DNA of 64,000 nucleotides from CAWGMT01 sp963823675 (GCA_963823675.1 CAWGMT010000025.1:248001-312000); one strand, 5' to 3'; counted from the first letter of the stretch, positions 27,247 through 36,332 are shown. Numbers and translations are program-made. Notes: generated by a model from the letters alone, not told the origin.

Positions 27247-28899
27247 ATGTTGCCCATTCCGCTCTTGATCGCGATGGTGCTGGCTTTCGGGATCGATCCT
27301 CCCCAGACGGGCGTTCCTCCGGCCGACGTTCTGGCGCGAGTGCTCGAGACCTTTGGCGGAATCACCCTCGTAGCCGCCCTGGCATTCGGGCTCGGATTCT
27401 GGGTTGCCTTGCGCGCATCGCGCTTCGGATACTCGCCCTCGCGGCTCCGTCGCCGCTACACCTTGGCGGCGCGGCTGCTGACAATCTTCTCACTCGTGGT
27501 CTACGGCTGGATCATCCATTCCGTCGGCTGGTCGAAGGTGGTCCGAGCGAATTGGGGGCTGGGTGCATGCGTGATGGTTGACGATATCCTGGTCTTGTTG
27601 CCGTTTCTGCTGATTCAACTGCTGGTCTGGTGGGGACTTTACATCGCCGACCGGGCGCTTCAGGCCCGCTACGAAACGGCCAGGGCCAGCAGCCTGGGGC
27701 GACACTTGACGCTGAAAGCCCGGCATTCGCTCGGCTTGATGTTGCCGATCATCCTGTTGTACGTGGTGAGGCGCGACATGATCGCGCGAATCTGGCCAGC
27801 CTGGGCTGAGACCTCGCTCGCCGAGCCGGTCGAAATCACGCTTCTGGGTGCACTGGTCCTTTTGGTTTCGCCTCTCTTCGTGCGGCTGGCCTGGCCGACT
27901 CGCTCGCTAGAGAGCGGCCCGCTGCGACGGCAGCTCGAGGAAATCGCCCAGCGCGTCGGCTTCCGATTCACCGATATTCTCGTCTGGGATACCGGCGGGA
28001 CCATGATCAACGCGTGCGTCACGGGAGTTCTGCCCAGGTTTCGCTATGTTCTCCTGACCGACGCTCTGATCGAGTCGTTGACCGCGGAAGAGGCGGCTGC
28101 GGTGTTCGGACATGAAATCGGTCACCTCGCACACCGGCATCTGCTTTACTTCGCCTTTTTCTTCCTGGGCAGTCTCGGGATCCTCTCGAGTCTCGCGGAC
28201 GGGGTGGCTCAACTCGCACCCGTCGTGGCTAAAGCAGCCTGGCTTACGCCGTGGAGCGCTCCGGTCGCAAGCGACGTCTTCCAGGGCACCACGCTCCTTT
28301 GCGCACTCGCCTTGTATGTATGGGTGGTGTTCGGCAGTCTTTCCCGGCGATTTGAACGCCAGGCCGACGTCTTCGGCAGCAAGGTTGCCTCGTTTAGCCC
28401 GACCCGCTATCTTTCCTCGACCGACTCGGACGACCTGCATTCCACGCACGCCACGCCGGGAACTGGCCTTATGCTCCGATCCCAGGGGATTCGAATCTTC
28501 GCGGATGCGCTCGCAAACGTAGCCCGCTACAACGGTTTGGATCCCAACGGCCCGTCGTGGCGTCACGGCAGCATCGCGCAGCGCATCGCCTTTCTGCACG
28601 GCTTGGATGGGCATCCGGACGGGGAGCGCATCTTTCAAGAAGGAGTTCGGAAGCTGCGTCTCTGCCTGGGTGTCGTGCTCGTCGTCGGGATCTTGCTTTC
28701 CATCCTCCCGCCGTCGTTCTGGCTCTCGGCCCTGACTCAGGCGTGGGGGCAGGCGCGTGAATGGGGTTTCGTGATCCTGGGAGGGCGAGGCTCCGTCCGA
28801 GCCAGGCAAACAACCGGCTCACACGGAGGTTCGCCCTCCCCGAATCGTGCACGGCCATTTAGGGCATGCAATCGTATCTCACGAGGAGAGTCGAGATGA
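27247..28899 (+). CDS. M48 family membrane metalloprotease
   Basis: This is a zinc metalloprotease of 550 residues related to HtpX/Ste24. The zinc motif HEIGH is at about residues 289-293, followed by AHRHLLYF; the third ligand lies in ERQADVFG. The protein has five or more membrane helices before the catalytic site and two after. It probably acts in membrane protein quality control or peptide processing. The start at ATG 27247 is preferred to an upstream frame start at 27160, whose extra residues look unlike a protein N-terminus. Its tail overlaps the next gene start by four bases. Confidence 0.85.
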   Translation: MLPIPLLIAMVLAFGIDPPQTGVPPADVLARVLETFGGITLVAALAFGLGFWVALRASRFGYSPSRLRRRYTLAARLLTIFSLVVYGWIIHSVGWSKVVRANWGLGACVMVDDILVLLPFLLIQLLVWWGLYIADRALQARYETARASSLGRHLTLKARHSLGLMLPIILLYVVRRDMIARIWPAWAETSLAEPVEITLLGALVLLVSPLFVRLAWPTRSLESGPLRRQLEEIAQRVGFRFTDILVWDTGGTMINACVTGVLPRFRYVLLTDALIESLTAEEAAAVFGHEIGHLAHRHLLYFAFFFLGSLGILSSLADGVAQLAPVVAKAAWLTPWSAPVASDVFQGTTLLCALALYVWVVFGSLSRRFERQADVFGSKVASFSPTRYLSSTDSDDLHSTHATPGTGLMLRSQGIRIFADALANVARYNGLDPNGPSWRHGSIAQRIAFLHGLDGHPDGERIFQEGVRKLRLCLGVVLVVGILLSILPPSFWLSALTQAWGQAREWGFVILGGRGSVRARQTTGSHGGSPSPNRARPFRACNRISRGESR

Positions 28900-29750
28900 G
28901 TCCAGTTAGATATCGCACGATCGACGTCGAAGGGCTCGATGTCTTCTATCGGGAAGCCGGGAATCCAGAGGCGCCCAAGCTGCTGCTGCTTCATGGCTTT
29001 CCCAGCTCGAGCCACATGTTCCGGGACCTCCTCCCACGCTTGGCCGACGGGTTTCACGCCATCGCGCCGGACCTCCCGGGCTTCGGCCGCACGGCACTGC
29101 CGGCGCGGGACCAGTTCGCCTACACGTTCGACAATCTCGCCCGGGTCGTGGAACGCTTCGCCGAGCTCGTCGGCTTCGACCGATTCGCGCTCTACGTCTT
29201 CGACTACGGCGCGCCGACAGGCTTCCGCATCGCGATGCGGCGCCCGGAACGGATCGCCGCGATCATCTCCCAGAACGGCAACGCCTACGAGGAAGGCCTG
29301 AGCGACGGTTGGAATCCCATCCGTGCGTACTGGCGGGAGCCGTCGCCCGCCAACCGGGAGGCGCTCCGCGCCTTCCTGACCCCACGGGCCACGTACTGGC
29401 AATATACGCACGGCGTGCCCGACTTGACTGCCGTCTCTCCAGACGGCTATTCGCTCGACGACTTCTACCTGACGCGGCCGGGAGCGGACGAGATCCAGCT
29501 TGACCTGTTCCGCGACTACGCGAGCAACGTGGCACTTTATCCGGCCTTCCAGGCCTACTTCCGCAGCCACCAACCGCGGCTCTTGGCGGTCTGGGGCCAG
29601 AACGACCCCTTCTTCCTGCCTGCCGGCGCGGAGGCGTTCAAGCGCGACATCCCGGAGGCCGACGTCCGCTTCTTCGACACCGGGCACTTCGCCCTCGAGA
29701 CGCACGCCGAGCCGATCGCCGCGGCGATCCGGGAGTTCCTTTCCGAGTGA
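28896..29750 (+). CDS. Alpha/beta hydrolase, haloalkane dehalogenase/epoxide hydrolase-like
   Basis: This is a 284-residue alpha/beta hydrolase. The oxyanion region LLLHGFPSSSHMFRDL, the nucleophile elbow VFDYGAPTG (an aspartate nucleophile, as in dehalogenases and epoxide hydrolases) and the late WGQNDPFF acid motif and GHFALE histidine are all present. The start at 28896 follows GAGGAGAG. The substrate cannot be deduced. The gene ends about 60 bases before the direct repeat that brackets the toxin-antitoxin module. Confidence 0.85.
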   Translation: MSPVRYRTIDVEGLDVFYREAGNPEAPKLLLLHGFPSSSHMFRDLLPRLADGFHAIAPDLPGFGRTALPARDQFAYTFDNLARVVERFAELVGFDRFALYVFDYGAPTGFRIAMRRPERIAAIISQNGNAYEEGLSDGWNPIRAYWREPSPANREALRAFLTPRATYWQYTHGVPDLTAVSPDGYSLDDFYLTRPGADEIQLDLFRDYASNVALYPAFQAYFRSHQPRLLAVWGQNDPFFLPAGAEAFKRDIPEADVRFFDTGHFALETHAEPIAAAIREFLSE

Positions 29751-29812
29751 ATCTACGGGCCCGGCCGCGCCGCGCGTCGCGGCTCGACGAGAGCGTGTTT
29801 CATCAACTGAGT

Positions 29813-29848
29813 GCAAACGAGCCGCGAGAACTTGTCATTTCTTCCCAT
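29813..29848 (+). repeat. Left 36-base direct repeat flanking Phd/VapC module
   Basis: This 36-base sequence (starting GCAAACGAGCCGCGAG) recurs at 30626-30661 with three differences. The two copies bracket exactly the antitoxin and toxin genes, so the module may have been inserted or excised through them. Confidence 0.7.
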
Positions 29849-29895
29849 TTCTCCCACTCCACTCACTGCGGCGTCGTTGTGCCCTAAACGCTGAC

Positions 29896-29926
29896 TTGCC
29901 AAGCCGCTCAATGCGTGAAATAATAC
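29896..29926 (+). promoter_or_regulatory. Promoter-like sequence upstream of antitoxin
   Basis: TTGCCA is followed after 19 bases by TAATAC, with the operator palindrome starting directly after. The spacing is a base or two long, but the -10-like hexamer fits the position just before the palindrome. Confidence 0.45.
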
Positions 29927-29943
29927 AGCTAGACAGTCTAGCT
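29927..29943. promoter_or_regulatory. Operator palindrome of toxin-antitoxin operon
   Basis: AGCTAGAC, A, GTCTAGCT is a perfect eight-base-arm palindrome about 20 bases before the antitoxin start, next to the -10-like element. Phd-type antitoxins repress their own operon by binding such sites. Confidence 0.65.
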
Positions 29944-29962
29944 ATTTCTCGGAGACAACCAA

Positions 29963-30202
29963 ATGGAATGGAATCTTGCCGACGCCAAGAACCGATTCAG
30001 CGAAGTCGTGAACCTCGCGCTCACCGAAGGACCGCAACGGGTCCATCGCCGCAAGGACACCGTCGTTGTGGTGGCAGCCGAGGAGTTCGAGCGGCTCGTG
30101 GGCCAGCGTCCCGCGCTCAAGGACTATCTCGCCGAGGGCGAATCGTTCGAGGGACTGAACCTCGAACGTGACCGGAGCCCAGGCCGGGACGTCTCGCTAT
30201 GA
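29963..30202 (+). CDS. Phd/YefM family antitoxin
   Basis: This is a 79-residue antitoxin. The N-terminal Phd/YefM fold is clear: WNLADAKNRFSEVVNLAL, then PQRVHRRKDTVVVVAAEEFERL. The C-terminal tail, where toxin neutralisation lies, is acidic (YLAEGESFEGL). The stop overlaps the toxin start as ATGA, so both are coupled. The promoter and operator palindrome lie just upstream and suggest autoregulation. Confidence 0.88.
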   Translation: MEWNLADAKNRFSEVVNLALTEGPQRVHRRKDTVVVVAAEEFERLVGQRPALKDYLAEGESFEGLNLERDRSPGRDVSL

Positions 30203-30621
30203 AGGCCCTGCTGGATACCTGCGTCCTGACCGAGCTTCGCAAGCATGACGGCCACGCGGGCGTGAAGACTGCGGTGGCCGAGGTGCCCGACGCCGACCTG
30301 TTCGTGAGCGTCCTGACCGTGGGAGAGATCGCCAAGGGCATCGGCCTGCTTGCAGCGGGCCGGAAGAAGGCGGCCCTTGGTTCGTGGCTCACGGGGCTTG
30401 AGACCAAGTTCGCGGACCGGATCCTCGCGATCGATGCCGAGACGGCTCGGCTCTGGGGCGAGCTCACGGCACGGGCCCAGAAGTCTGGGAAGTTCGTTCC
30501 CGCTGTCGATGGCCTCATGGCCGCCACCGCCCTCCGCCACGGGCTTCATGTCATGACGCGAAATGTTTGCGATTTCGAAGCGAGCGGAGCCATGGTTATC
30601 AACCCGTGGCAAGACTCATGA
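30199..30621 (+). CDS. VapC-like PIN domain toxin
   Basis: This is a 140-residue PIN-domain ribonuclease toxin, FitB-like. The acidic active site is complete: D6 in LLDTCVLTE, E43 in VGEIAKGI, D104 in AVDGLMAATA and D125 in RNVCDFE. Such toxins cut RNA, often tRNA or rRNA, when free of the antitoxin. The gene starts within the end of the antitoxin gene. A direct repeat begins five bases after its stop. Confidence 0.9.
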   Translation: MKALLDTCVLTELRKHDGHAGVKTAVAEVPDADLFVSVLTVGEIAKGIGLLAAGRKKAALGSWLTGLETKFADRILAIDAETARLWGELTARAQKSGKFVPAVDGLMAATALRHGLHVMTRNVCDFEASGAMVINPWQDS

Positions 30622-30625
30622 GAGA

Positions 30626-30661
30626 GCAAACGAGCTGCGAGAACTTGTCATTTCTCCCCAC
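30626..30661 (+). repeat. Right 36-base direct repeat flanking Phd/VapC module
   Basis: This copy matches the left repeat at 29813-29848 in 33 of 36 bases. It begins just past the toxin stop and lies about 40 bases before the promoter of the histidine kinase gene. Confidence 0.7.
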
Positions 30662-30700
30662 TCCCCATTCCCCACTCCCTGCCGTTCCCAAAGAGTGACT

Positions 30701-30729
30701 TTGAGCCCAATTCCGAGTTTTGTTATAGT
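30701..30729 (+). promoter_or_regulatory. Sigma-70-like promoter upstream of sensor kinase
   Basis: TTGAGC and TATAGT are separated by 17 bases, about 65 bases before the kinase start. This is close to the general consensus. Confidence 0.55.
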
Positions 30730-30784
30730 GCGGCCGTAGCGTTTCCCGCCGGGCAGCGGATTTCGTGCCCGCACAGCCCACGAC

Positions 30785-32440
30785 ATGGAGGTCGTCATGC
30801 TCCGATGGCCAATTCGGCTCAAGCTGATCGTGAGCTTGGGGCTCGTCGTGGGAATGATGTTGATCCTGATGGGCGCTTCCATCTTCGGGCTGCACTCATT
30901 CCATACAACCTACCTGACCCTGGTCGATCAATTGCCCGAGTTAGGCGCGTCGGCAAAGTTGATCGAATCGGTCTTCCGCATGCATTCGCCGCGAGACAGC
31001 ACCTCCGAAACCGAGCGCGATGATTTGAAAAGACAAGTCGTGGTGGCGCAAGATGCCCTGCTTGTCTATTTTCGCCAGTTAAAGCAGAATACGCGCCAGG
31101 GTAGCCGGTTCGACCAAGGATTGGACGAGCTGGGCATGGCTTTTCTGATGGATGATGATCTGGCGGCGATTCGTGCCGAGCTTGAGCAGGAACCGGATGC
31201 CGGGAAGACTCTGCTGCCGGGCACTTCCTATTATGTCGCGAACCATCCGGAGTTGCTGCCTCAAGTCAAGCCGGCCACGGGGCTCAAGTCTCGAATCGAA
31301 CGGCTGCATGACACGGTGATGCAGCTTCCGAACAAGCTGTTCAGCGACTCGTGGGCAGTACTGAAGATGTCGCAGGGGGCCTACAAGACCAGCCGGGTTG
31401 CTGTCTGGATCTCGTCGCTCATGGTTCTGGGGATGCTCTGGGGATTGACGCTTCTGATTCACCGCTGGGTCCTGTTGCCGTTGCGGTTGTTGCAGCGGGG
31501 AGTGCGGCACGTGGCGCGCGGCTCCTTCGACTACAAGATCAATCTGAAGTCGGGCGACGAGATGCAAGATCTGGCCGAGGCTTTCAACGACATGACCTCC
31601 AAGATCAGCGTCACCTACGCCGATCTCGAGGGCCAGGTCCAGGAGCGAAGCCGGCTCCTGGTTCGTTCAGAACGCCTGGCTGGCGTCGGCTTTCTGGCCG
31701 CGGGCGTGGCGCATGAGATCAACAATCCGCTGGCGTCGATCGCTTTCTGCGCCGAGGCACTCGACCACCGGCTCGAGCGCGTGCTCAATTCTCCGGTACA
31801 TCCCGATCATCAGGTCATCGCCAATTACCTGAAGATGATCCAGGAAGAGGCCTTCCGCTGTAAGAGCATCACCGAGAAGCTGCTCGATTTCTCGCGCTGC
31901 AACGACATCAAGCGCGAGCGAGTCGATCTGGCGAGCCTGATCCAGGGGGTTGTGGAGATGATCAGGCACATCGGCAAGTACACGGGCAAGACGATCGTCT
32001 TCCATCCGCGCGAGGCGGTGATGGCGCACGTGGACGGCCAGGAAATCAAGCAGGTCGTCTTGAATCTCATCGTCAACGCACTCGAGTCGATGGATGCGAA
32101 TGGCACGTTGCGAATCGATACCCGGTACAATCACGGCATGGCGGAGATGGTCTTGGCGGATAATGGCTGCGGCATGAGCCCGGAGGTCCTCGAGAACATC
32201 TTCGAACCCTTTTTCACCAAGCGGCGTGATGGTAAAGGGACCGGTCTTGGCCTATCCATCACTCATCGGATCGTGAGCCAGCATCACGGTGAGATCATGG
32301 CTGCAAGCCCGGGCGAGGGCGGAGGTGCGACGTTCACGGTCCGGCTGCCGATTCACCCGACCGAGATGGCGGACGACAGTTTCGTTTCGCCCAGGAGCTC
32401 GGCACGCCGAGGGGCCGAGCCAGTTTCGGCGCCTCTCTAG
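30785..32440 (+). CDS. NtrB-type membrane sensor histidine kinase
   Basis: This is a 551-residue sensor kinase. Two membrane helices (LIVSLGLVVGMMLILMG and VWISSLMVLGMLWGLTLLI) flank a periplasmic sensor segment of about 150 residues. A HAMP domain follows (PLRLLQRGVRHVARGSF), then the phosphoacceptor motif AAGVAHEINNPLASI (His at about residue 310). The ATPase domain shows NALESM, DNGCGMSPEVLE and GTGLGLSI. ATG 30797 is an alternative start. The response regulator gene follows after 81 bases, so the two should form one signalling pair. Confidence 0.9.
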   Translation: MEVVMLRWPIRLKLIVSLGLVVGMMLILMGASIFGLHSFHTTYLTLVDQLPELGASAKLIESVFRMHSPRDSTSETERDDLKRQVVVAQDALLVYFRQLKQNTRQGSRFDQGLDELGMAFLMDDDLAAIRAELEQEPDAGKTLLPGTSYYVANHPELLPQVKPATGLKSRIERLHDTVMQLPNKLFSDSWAVLKMSQGAYKTSRVAVWISSLMVLGMLWGLTLLIHRWVLLPLRLLQRGVRHVARGSFDYKINLKSGDEMQDLAEAFNDMTSKISVTYADLEGQVQERSRLLVRSERLAGVGFLAAGVAHEINNPLASIAFCAEALDHRLERVLNSPVHPDHQVIANYLKMIQEEAFRCKSITEKLLDFSRCNDIKRERVDLASLIQGVVEMIRHIGKYTGKTIVFHPREAVMAHVDGQEIKQVVLNLIVNALESMDANGTLRIDTRYNHGMAEMVLADNGCGMSPEVLENIFEPFFTKRRDGKGTGLGLSITHRIVSQHHGEIMAASPGEGGGATFTVRLPIHPTEMADDSFVSPRSSARRGAEPVSAPL

Positions 32441-32521
32441 CGGGCATCCTCTTCCGGTCTGATCCATCCACTTCCAGCGGTCGATACGCAGAGAACCGAT
32501 CTTTAAGAAGGAATCCCGTCC

Positions 32522-33919
32522 ATGGATAAGACACGTCAGGGAGGATTGCGAATCCTGTTCGCAGATGACGAGGTTCACTTGCGCGATCTGATGCAGTTGG
32601 AGCTGCCTCGCTTAGGCCACGAGGTCACGGTCTGTCCCGATGGGGCGGCCGCGCTGCGGGCACTGGAGCGCGGGTCCTATGATGCCGCGCTCCTGGACAT
32701 GAGGATGCCGGGGATGACGGGCATCGAGGTGCTCAACCAGATTCGCCAGGTCAGCCCGGAGACCCAGGTGATCATCTTGACCGGGCACGCCACCGTCAAC
32801 ACGGCCGTGCAGGCATTGCGGCTGGGGGCGTTCGACTATCTCACCAAGCCGTGCAAGTGGGCCGAGCTGGAAGCGATCCTCAACCGGATCGCCGAGCGGC
32901 GCGATCTCTCGAACAAGACCGCCGCCCTGGAGACCCGGCTCAAGGCCGCCGAAGGCACGCCGCTCTTGATCGGCGAGACGCCCGCCATGCAGCAGGTCCG
33001 CCGGCTGATCGAAACGATCGCGCCTACCGACGCCTCGGTCATGATCCTGGGTGAGACGGGCACGGGCAAGGAGCTCGTCGCTCGCAGCCTGCACGAGAAG
33101 AGCCGCCGCGCCGATCGGGCGTTCATTCCGGTCAACTGCGGGGCACTCCCCGAAAACCTGGTCGAGAGCGAGCTCTTCGGCCACCGCAAAGGGGCATTTA
33201 CCGGCGCCGATTCGAACCGCAAAGGGCTTTTCGAGGTCGCCAACGGAGGCACCCTGTTCCTCGACGAGGTCGGCGAGCTCGACAAGGGCGTGCAGGTCAA
33301 ATTGCTGCGATTTCTGGAATCCGGCGAGATCCGCCGCGTGGGCGAGAACGAGCCGTTCCGCGTCGACGTGCGCGTTCTCTGCGCGACCAATCGCGACCTC
33401 CGCGAGATGGTCGCCAACGAGCAGTTTCGCGAAGACCTCTTCTTTCGCCTCAACACGTTCGAGATCTTCCTGCCGCCGTTGCGCGAGCGCCGAGGCGACA
33501 TCGCCGCGCTCGCCGCGCACTTGTTGACCCGCCAAGCGTCCCGCCGCGGGATGACGGAATCGGCCATTGTTCCCGAGTCGATCGACGCACTCATGGCCCA
33601 CGACTGGCCCGGCAATATTCGCGAGCTGGCCAACATGATCGAGCGCGCCACAATCCTGGCCGGCAACAACCCCATTCTTCCGGAACACCTGCCGACCCAG
33701 ATTCCCTTGCGCTCCAAGGCCCATCAAAGCGCGAGTCCCGCGATCGCATCGCCCCATTTCCAGGTCCCCGACGGCACGCCCACGCTGCGCAACGTCGAGA
33801 TGAAGTACATTCAAACGATCCTCGAGAAACATAACGGCAACAAGCCGGCCGCATCGCGCGAGCTGGGCATCAGCCTCAAGACGCTCTATAACAAGATCAA
33901 TCAGCTTCAGCACAACTGA
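32522..33919 (+). CDS. NtrC-family sigma-54-dependent response regulator
   Basis: This is a 465-residue regulator with three domains: a receiver (phospho-Asp 59 in LLDMRMPG, Lys in YLTKPCKW), a sigma-54-activating AAA+ ATPase (GETGTGKELVARSLH Walker A, GAFTGA loop for sigma-54 contact, GGTLFLDEVGEL Walker B) and a C-terminal Fis-type helix-turn-helix (AASRELGISLKTLYNKIN). The GAFTGA loop indicates that it activates RpoN-dependent promoters. AAGGA sits eight bases before the ATG. It follows the sensor kinase on the same strand. Target genes are not known. Confidence 0.92.
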   Translation: MDKTRQGGLRILFADDEVHLRDLMQLELPRLGHEVTVCPDGAAALRALERGSYDAALLDMRMPGMTGIEVLNQIRQVSPETQVIILTGHATVNTAVQALRLGAFDYLTKPCKWAELEAILNRIAERRDLSNKTAALETRLKAAEGTPLLIGETPAMQQVRRLIETIAPTDASVMILGETGTGKELVARSLHEKSRRADRAFIPVNCGALPENLVESELFGHRKGAFTGADSNRKGLFEVANGGTLFLDEVGELDKGVQVKLLRFLESGEIRRVGENEPFRVDVRVLCATNRDLREMVANEQFREDLFFRLNTFEIFLPPLRERRGDIAALAAHLLTRQASRRGMTESAIVPESIDALMAHDWPGNIRELANMIERATILAGNNPILPEHLPTQIPLRSKAHQSASPAIASPHFQVPDGTPTLRNVEMKYIQTILEKHNGNKPAASRELGISLKTLYNKINQLQHN

Positions 33920-33923
33920 CTAT

Positions 33924-34220
33924 TTACCCAGGCTGACGCCTCTTTCGAGTCTTACGCACTGGTTGTGGTTGTATTTCGCGCAAAATATCGGCGAACGAAA
34001 CTCCCCCCGATTCATTGGCTCTATTGCACGCATCATCGATCATCTGTCGCACGCGTTTGTTTCGGCCCAGCGAGAAAGCTTCTCGGTCGAAGCGTTCGTC
34101 GAGCGCGACCAGGGCAGCGCACGGCTGGCCCTCGTGCAAGAGCAGCACCGGTCCCTCCTTGAGGGCGCCAATCAAGTCGGTCAACTGCTTCTGAGCCTCG
34201 AGTACAGACACACTCTTCAT
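33924..34220 (-). CDS. Phd/YefM-like antitoxin of ParE/RelE pair
   Basis: This is a 98-residue protein with an N-terminal Phd/YefM-like part (VLEAQKQLTDLIGALKEGPV, LLLHEGQPCAALVALDE) and a basic C-terminus (RKTRKRRQ). It is encoded directly downstream of the RelE/ParE-like toxin gene with a four-base overlap. Here the toxin gene comes first, the reverse of the usual order. The antitoxin role is supported by its fold type and position. Confidence 0.78.
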   Translation of the reverse strand: MKSVSVLEAQKQLTDLIGALKEGPVLLLHEGQPCAALVALDERFDREAFSLGRNKRVRQMIDDACNRANESGGVSFADILREIQPQPVRKTRKRRQPG

Positions 34221-34534
34221 AGCTCGAACTCCTCACCTTCCACAATCAGCTTGTCGCGATCCTTCCTGCCGATGATGGCCACGATTACTCTGGCGGTGCC
34301 TGGCTCCTCTTCGACCCGATACAACACTCGAAGGTTGCCGACTCTCAGTTCATAGTCGGCACAGTCGGGAGGGGGATCGAGGGCAAACTTGTTGCGAGTC
34401 TCGATTCTCGGATTCCCTTGAACCAGTTGTGTACCGATCGCGTCCACCAGGCGCCGCTGGTCGAATGCCTTCAACTGCAAGAGTTGCCGTCGAGCATCCG
34501 GCGAGAAAACCAACTCCGTTTCTGGTCGGGCCAT
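34217..34534 (-). CDS. RelE/ParE superfamily toxin
   Basis: This is a 105-residue toxin of the RelE/ParE fold: VFSPDARRQLLQLKAFDQRRL at the N-terminus, NKFALDPPPDCADYELRVG, then NLRVLYRVEEE and VAIIGRKDRDKL. These match the strands of type II toxins that cut mRNA on the ribosome or poison gyrase. Its stop overlaps the antitoxin start. The toxin-first gene order is like HigBA-type operons. Confidence 0.82.
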   Translation of the reverse strand: MARPETELVFSPDARRQLLQLKAFDQRRLVDAIGTQLVQGNPRIETRNKFALDPPPDCADYELRVGNLRVLYRVEEEPGTARVIVAIIGRKDRDKLIVEGEEFEL

Positions 34535-34802
34535 AAAGTCGGCTCTCCGACGTCAAGAGGTATCCCGCCTGCTATTAGTGGTCCAGCTCGTCATATCCGA
34601 CTCCGGGTCAACGGCGACGTTGGTCTACCCATCCATTGTAACCGTCGCCAAGTCGATCCGGCCACTTCCCTCGGCGTCCTTCCCAAGCTAAAGGCAACAC
34701 CCCATAATGAGCGCAGCCCGTCACTCGCCTTCAACAGCGAGGGCTCGGCGCCCAGCGGCGACGCATCCCCATACAGCCAGAACACCACCAGGAGGACCAA
34801 CG

Positions 34803-36332
34803 ATGAACCGGGGACTCAAGCGACGTCGATTTCTTCAGATGGCCTCCGCGCTCGGCCTGGGCGCCGAGCTCGCTCCGTGGGCCAGTCTGAAGACCATCAC
34901 ACCACTTCGGGCCAACGAAGCAAGGGTCAGTCCTGAGATGGTTCGTTTTCGCCCCGAAATCGAGCCGGTCGTACGGCTGATCGAGGAGACCCCGCGCGAA
35001 CGTGCGCTCGAGGTCGCCATCGGCCAACTCAAATCCGGGCTGTCCTACCGCAACCTGCTGGCCGGGCTCTTCCTCGCCGGCATCCGCAACATCAAGCCCA
35101 GGCCGGTCGGGTTCAAATTCCACGCCGTGATGGTGATGAACTCGGCGCACCTCCTGGGCCAATCTTCCGCGGCGACGGAGCGGCTGCTGCCTCTGCTCTG
35201 GGCTCTGGACAACTTCAAGGCATCCCAGGCCCAGGATGTCAAGGAAGGGGATTGGGCCCTCCAGCCCGTCAATGAGTCCCACTTCCCCAAGCCCCATCAG
35301 GCGAAAGCCGAGTTCGTCCGGGCGATGGAGGCATGGGATGCCGACGCCGCCGACGGCGCGATCGCCGCTCTGTGCCGGTGCTCGGGGGCGGCAGAGACCA
35401 TGGAACCGCTCTGGAGAGTCGCGGTGCGCGACCAGAGGAACATCGGCCACAAGGCGATCTTCGCCGCGCAAAGCTGGCGCACCTTGCAGAGCATCGGCTG
35501 GGAACACGCCGAGCCGGTCCTGCGGTCGCTCGTCTTCGGGATGCTTGATTTGCAAGGCGACTCCCAACCGCGGCCGGTCGGGCCTTATGAGGCCAACCTG
35601 GAGAATGTCGCCAAGATCCGCAGCGACTGGCAGGTCGGCCGTGAAGACCCGGCCGCCACGCAAGCCCTGCTTCAAGTGATTCGCCAGGCGACGCCCGAAG
35701 CAGCCTCTGCCGAGGCGCTCAAGCTGCTCAACCAGGGAATCGCGCCGGGCTCGCTATGGGACGCCGTTGTGCTCTCAGCCTGTGAGCTCTTGATGCAGAA
35801 CCCGGGCATCATCGCCGTGCACGCCACCACGGCAACCAACGCCCTGCACTACACTTTCACGGCCAGCGGCGACGATCTCACCCGCCGTCTCGCTCTGCTT
35901 CAAGCCGTGGGATGGCAGCCGATGTATCGCGGCAGGGCAAAGCCGGCGAGCTCGCTCACGATCGATACTCTCAAGCCCGGTGTTGACGGCTCGGTCTCCG
36001 GCGGAGATGAGGCCGTGGCCGAGATCTTCACGGCCATCAACAACGACCGCAAGCAAGCCAGCGCCAAGGCGATGACGTACCTGGCTCGGGGAGGATCGGC
36101 CGATCTGATCTTCGCCATGGCGCGGCGAATGATCTTCCACAAGGGACGAGACAGCCACGACTACAAGTACGGCGGTGCCATTTGGGAGGAGTTTCTCTGG
36201 TCAACCGATTCGAAGTGGCGGGGTCAGATGGTAGCCGCATCGATGTTCAATCTGCCGGGCGCCAAGACCCCGGACAGTCCGCTCATGACACGGGCACGGG
36301 ACGCTCTGGCAACCGTGATGAGCCGGTCGTGA
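34803..36332 (+). CDS. Tat-exported hypothetical protein
   Basis: The start at ATG 34803 follows AGGAGG; a longer frame begins at 34707 without support. The N-terminus carries a twin-arginine export signal (KRRRFLQMASALGLG). The 509-residue mature part is helical, with blocks such as QAKAEFVRAMEAWDADAADGA, IGHKAIFAAQSWRTLQSIG and NALHYTFTASGDDL. I recognise no enzyme domain; related planctomycete proteins are annotated as hypothetical. It may be a cofactor-containing periplasmic enzyme given the Tat route, but that is inference. Confidence 0.75.
   Translation: MNRGLKRRRFLQMASALGLGAELAPWASLKTITPLRANEARVSPEMVRFRPEIEPVVRLIEETPRERALEVAIGQLKSGLSYRNLLAGLFLAGIRNIKPRPVGFKFHAVMVMNSAHLLGQSSAATERLLPLLWALDNFKASQAQDVKEGDWALQPVNESHFPKPHQAKAEFVRAMEAWDADAADGAIAALCRCSGAAETMEPLWRVAVRDQRNIGHKAIFAAQSWRTLQSIGWEHAEPVLRSLVFGMLDLQGDSQPRPVGPYEANLENVAKIRSDWQVGREDPAATQALLQVIRQATPEAASAEALKLLNQGIAPGSLWDAVVLSACELLMQNPGIIAVHATTATNALHYTFTASGDDLTRRLALLQAVGWQPMYRGRAKPASSLTIDTLKPGVDGSVSGGDEAVAEIFTAINNDRKQASAKAMTYLARGGSADLIFAMARRMIFHKGRDSHDYKYGGAIWEEFLWSTDSKWRGQMVAASMFNLPGAKTPDSPLMTRARDALATVMSRS

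Noticed and set aside
32612..33913. 433-codon minus-strand frame opposite the NtrC-like regulator
   Set aside because: The plus strand has every domain motif of a sigma-54 activator; the other frame has no recognisable motif.
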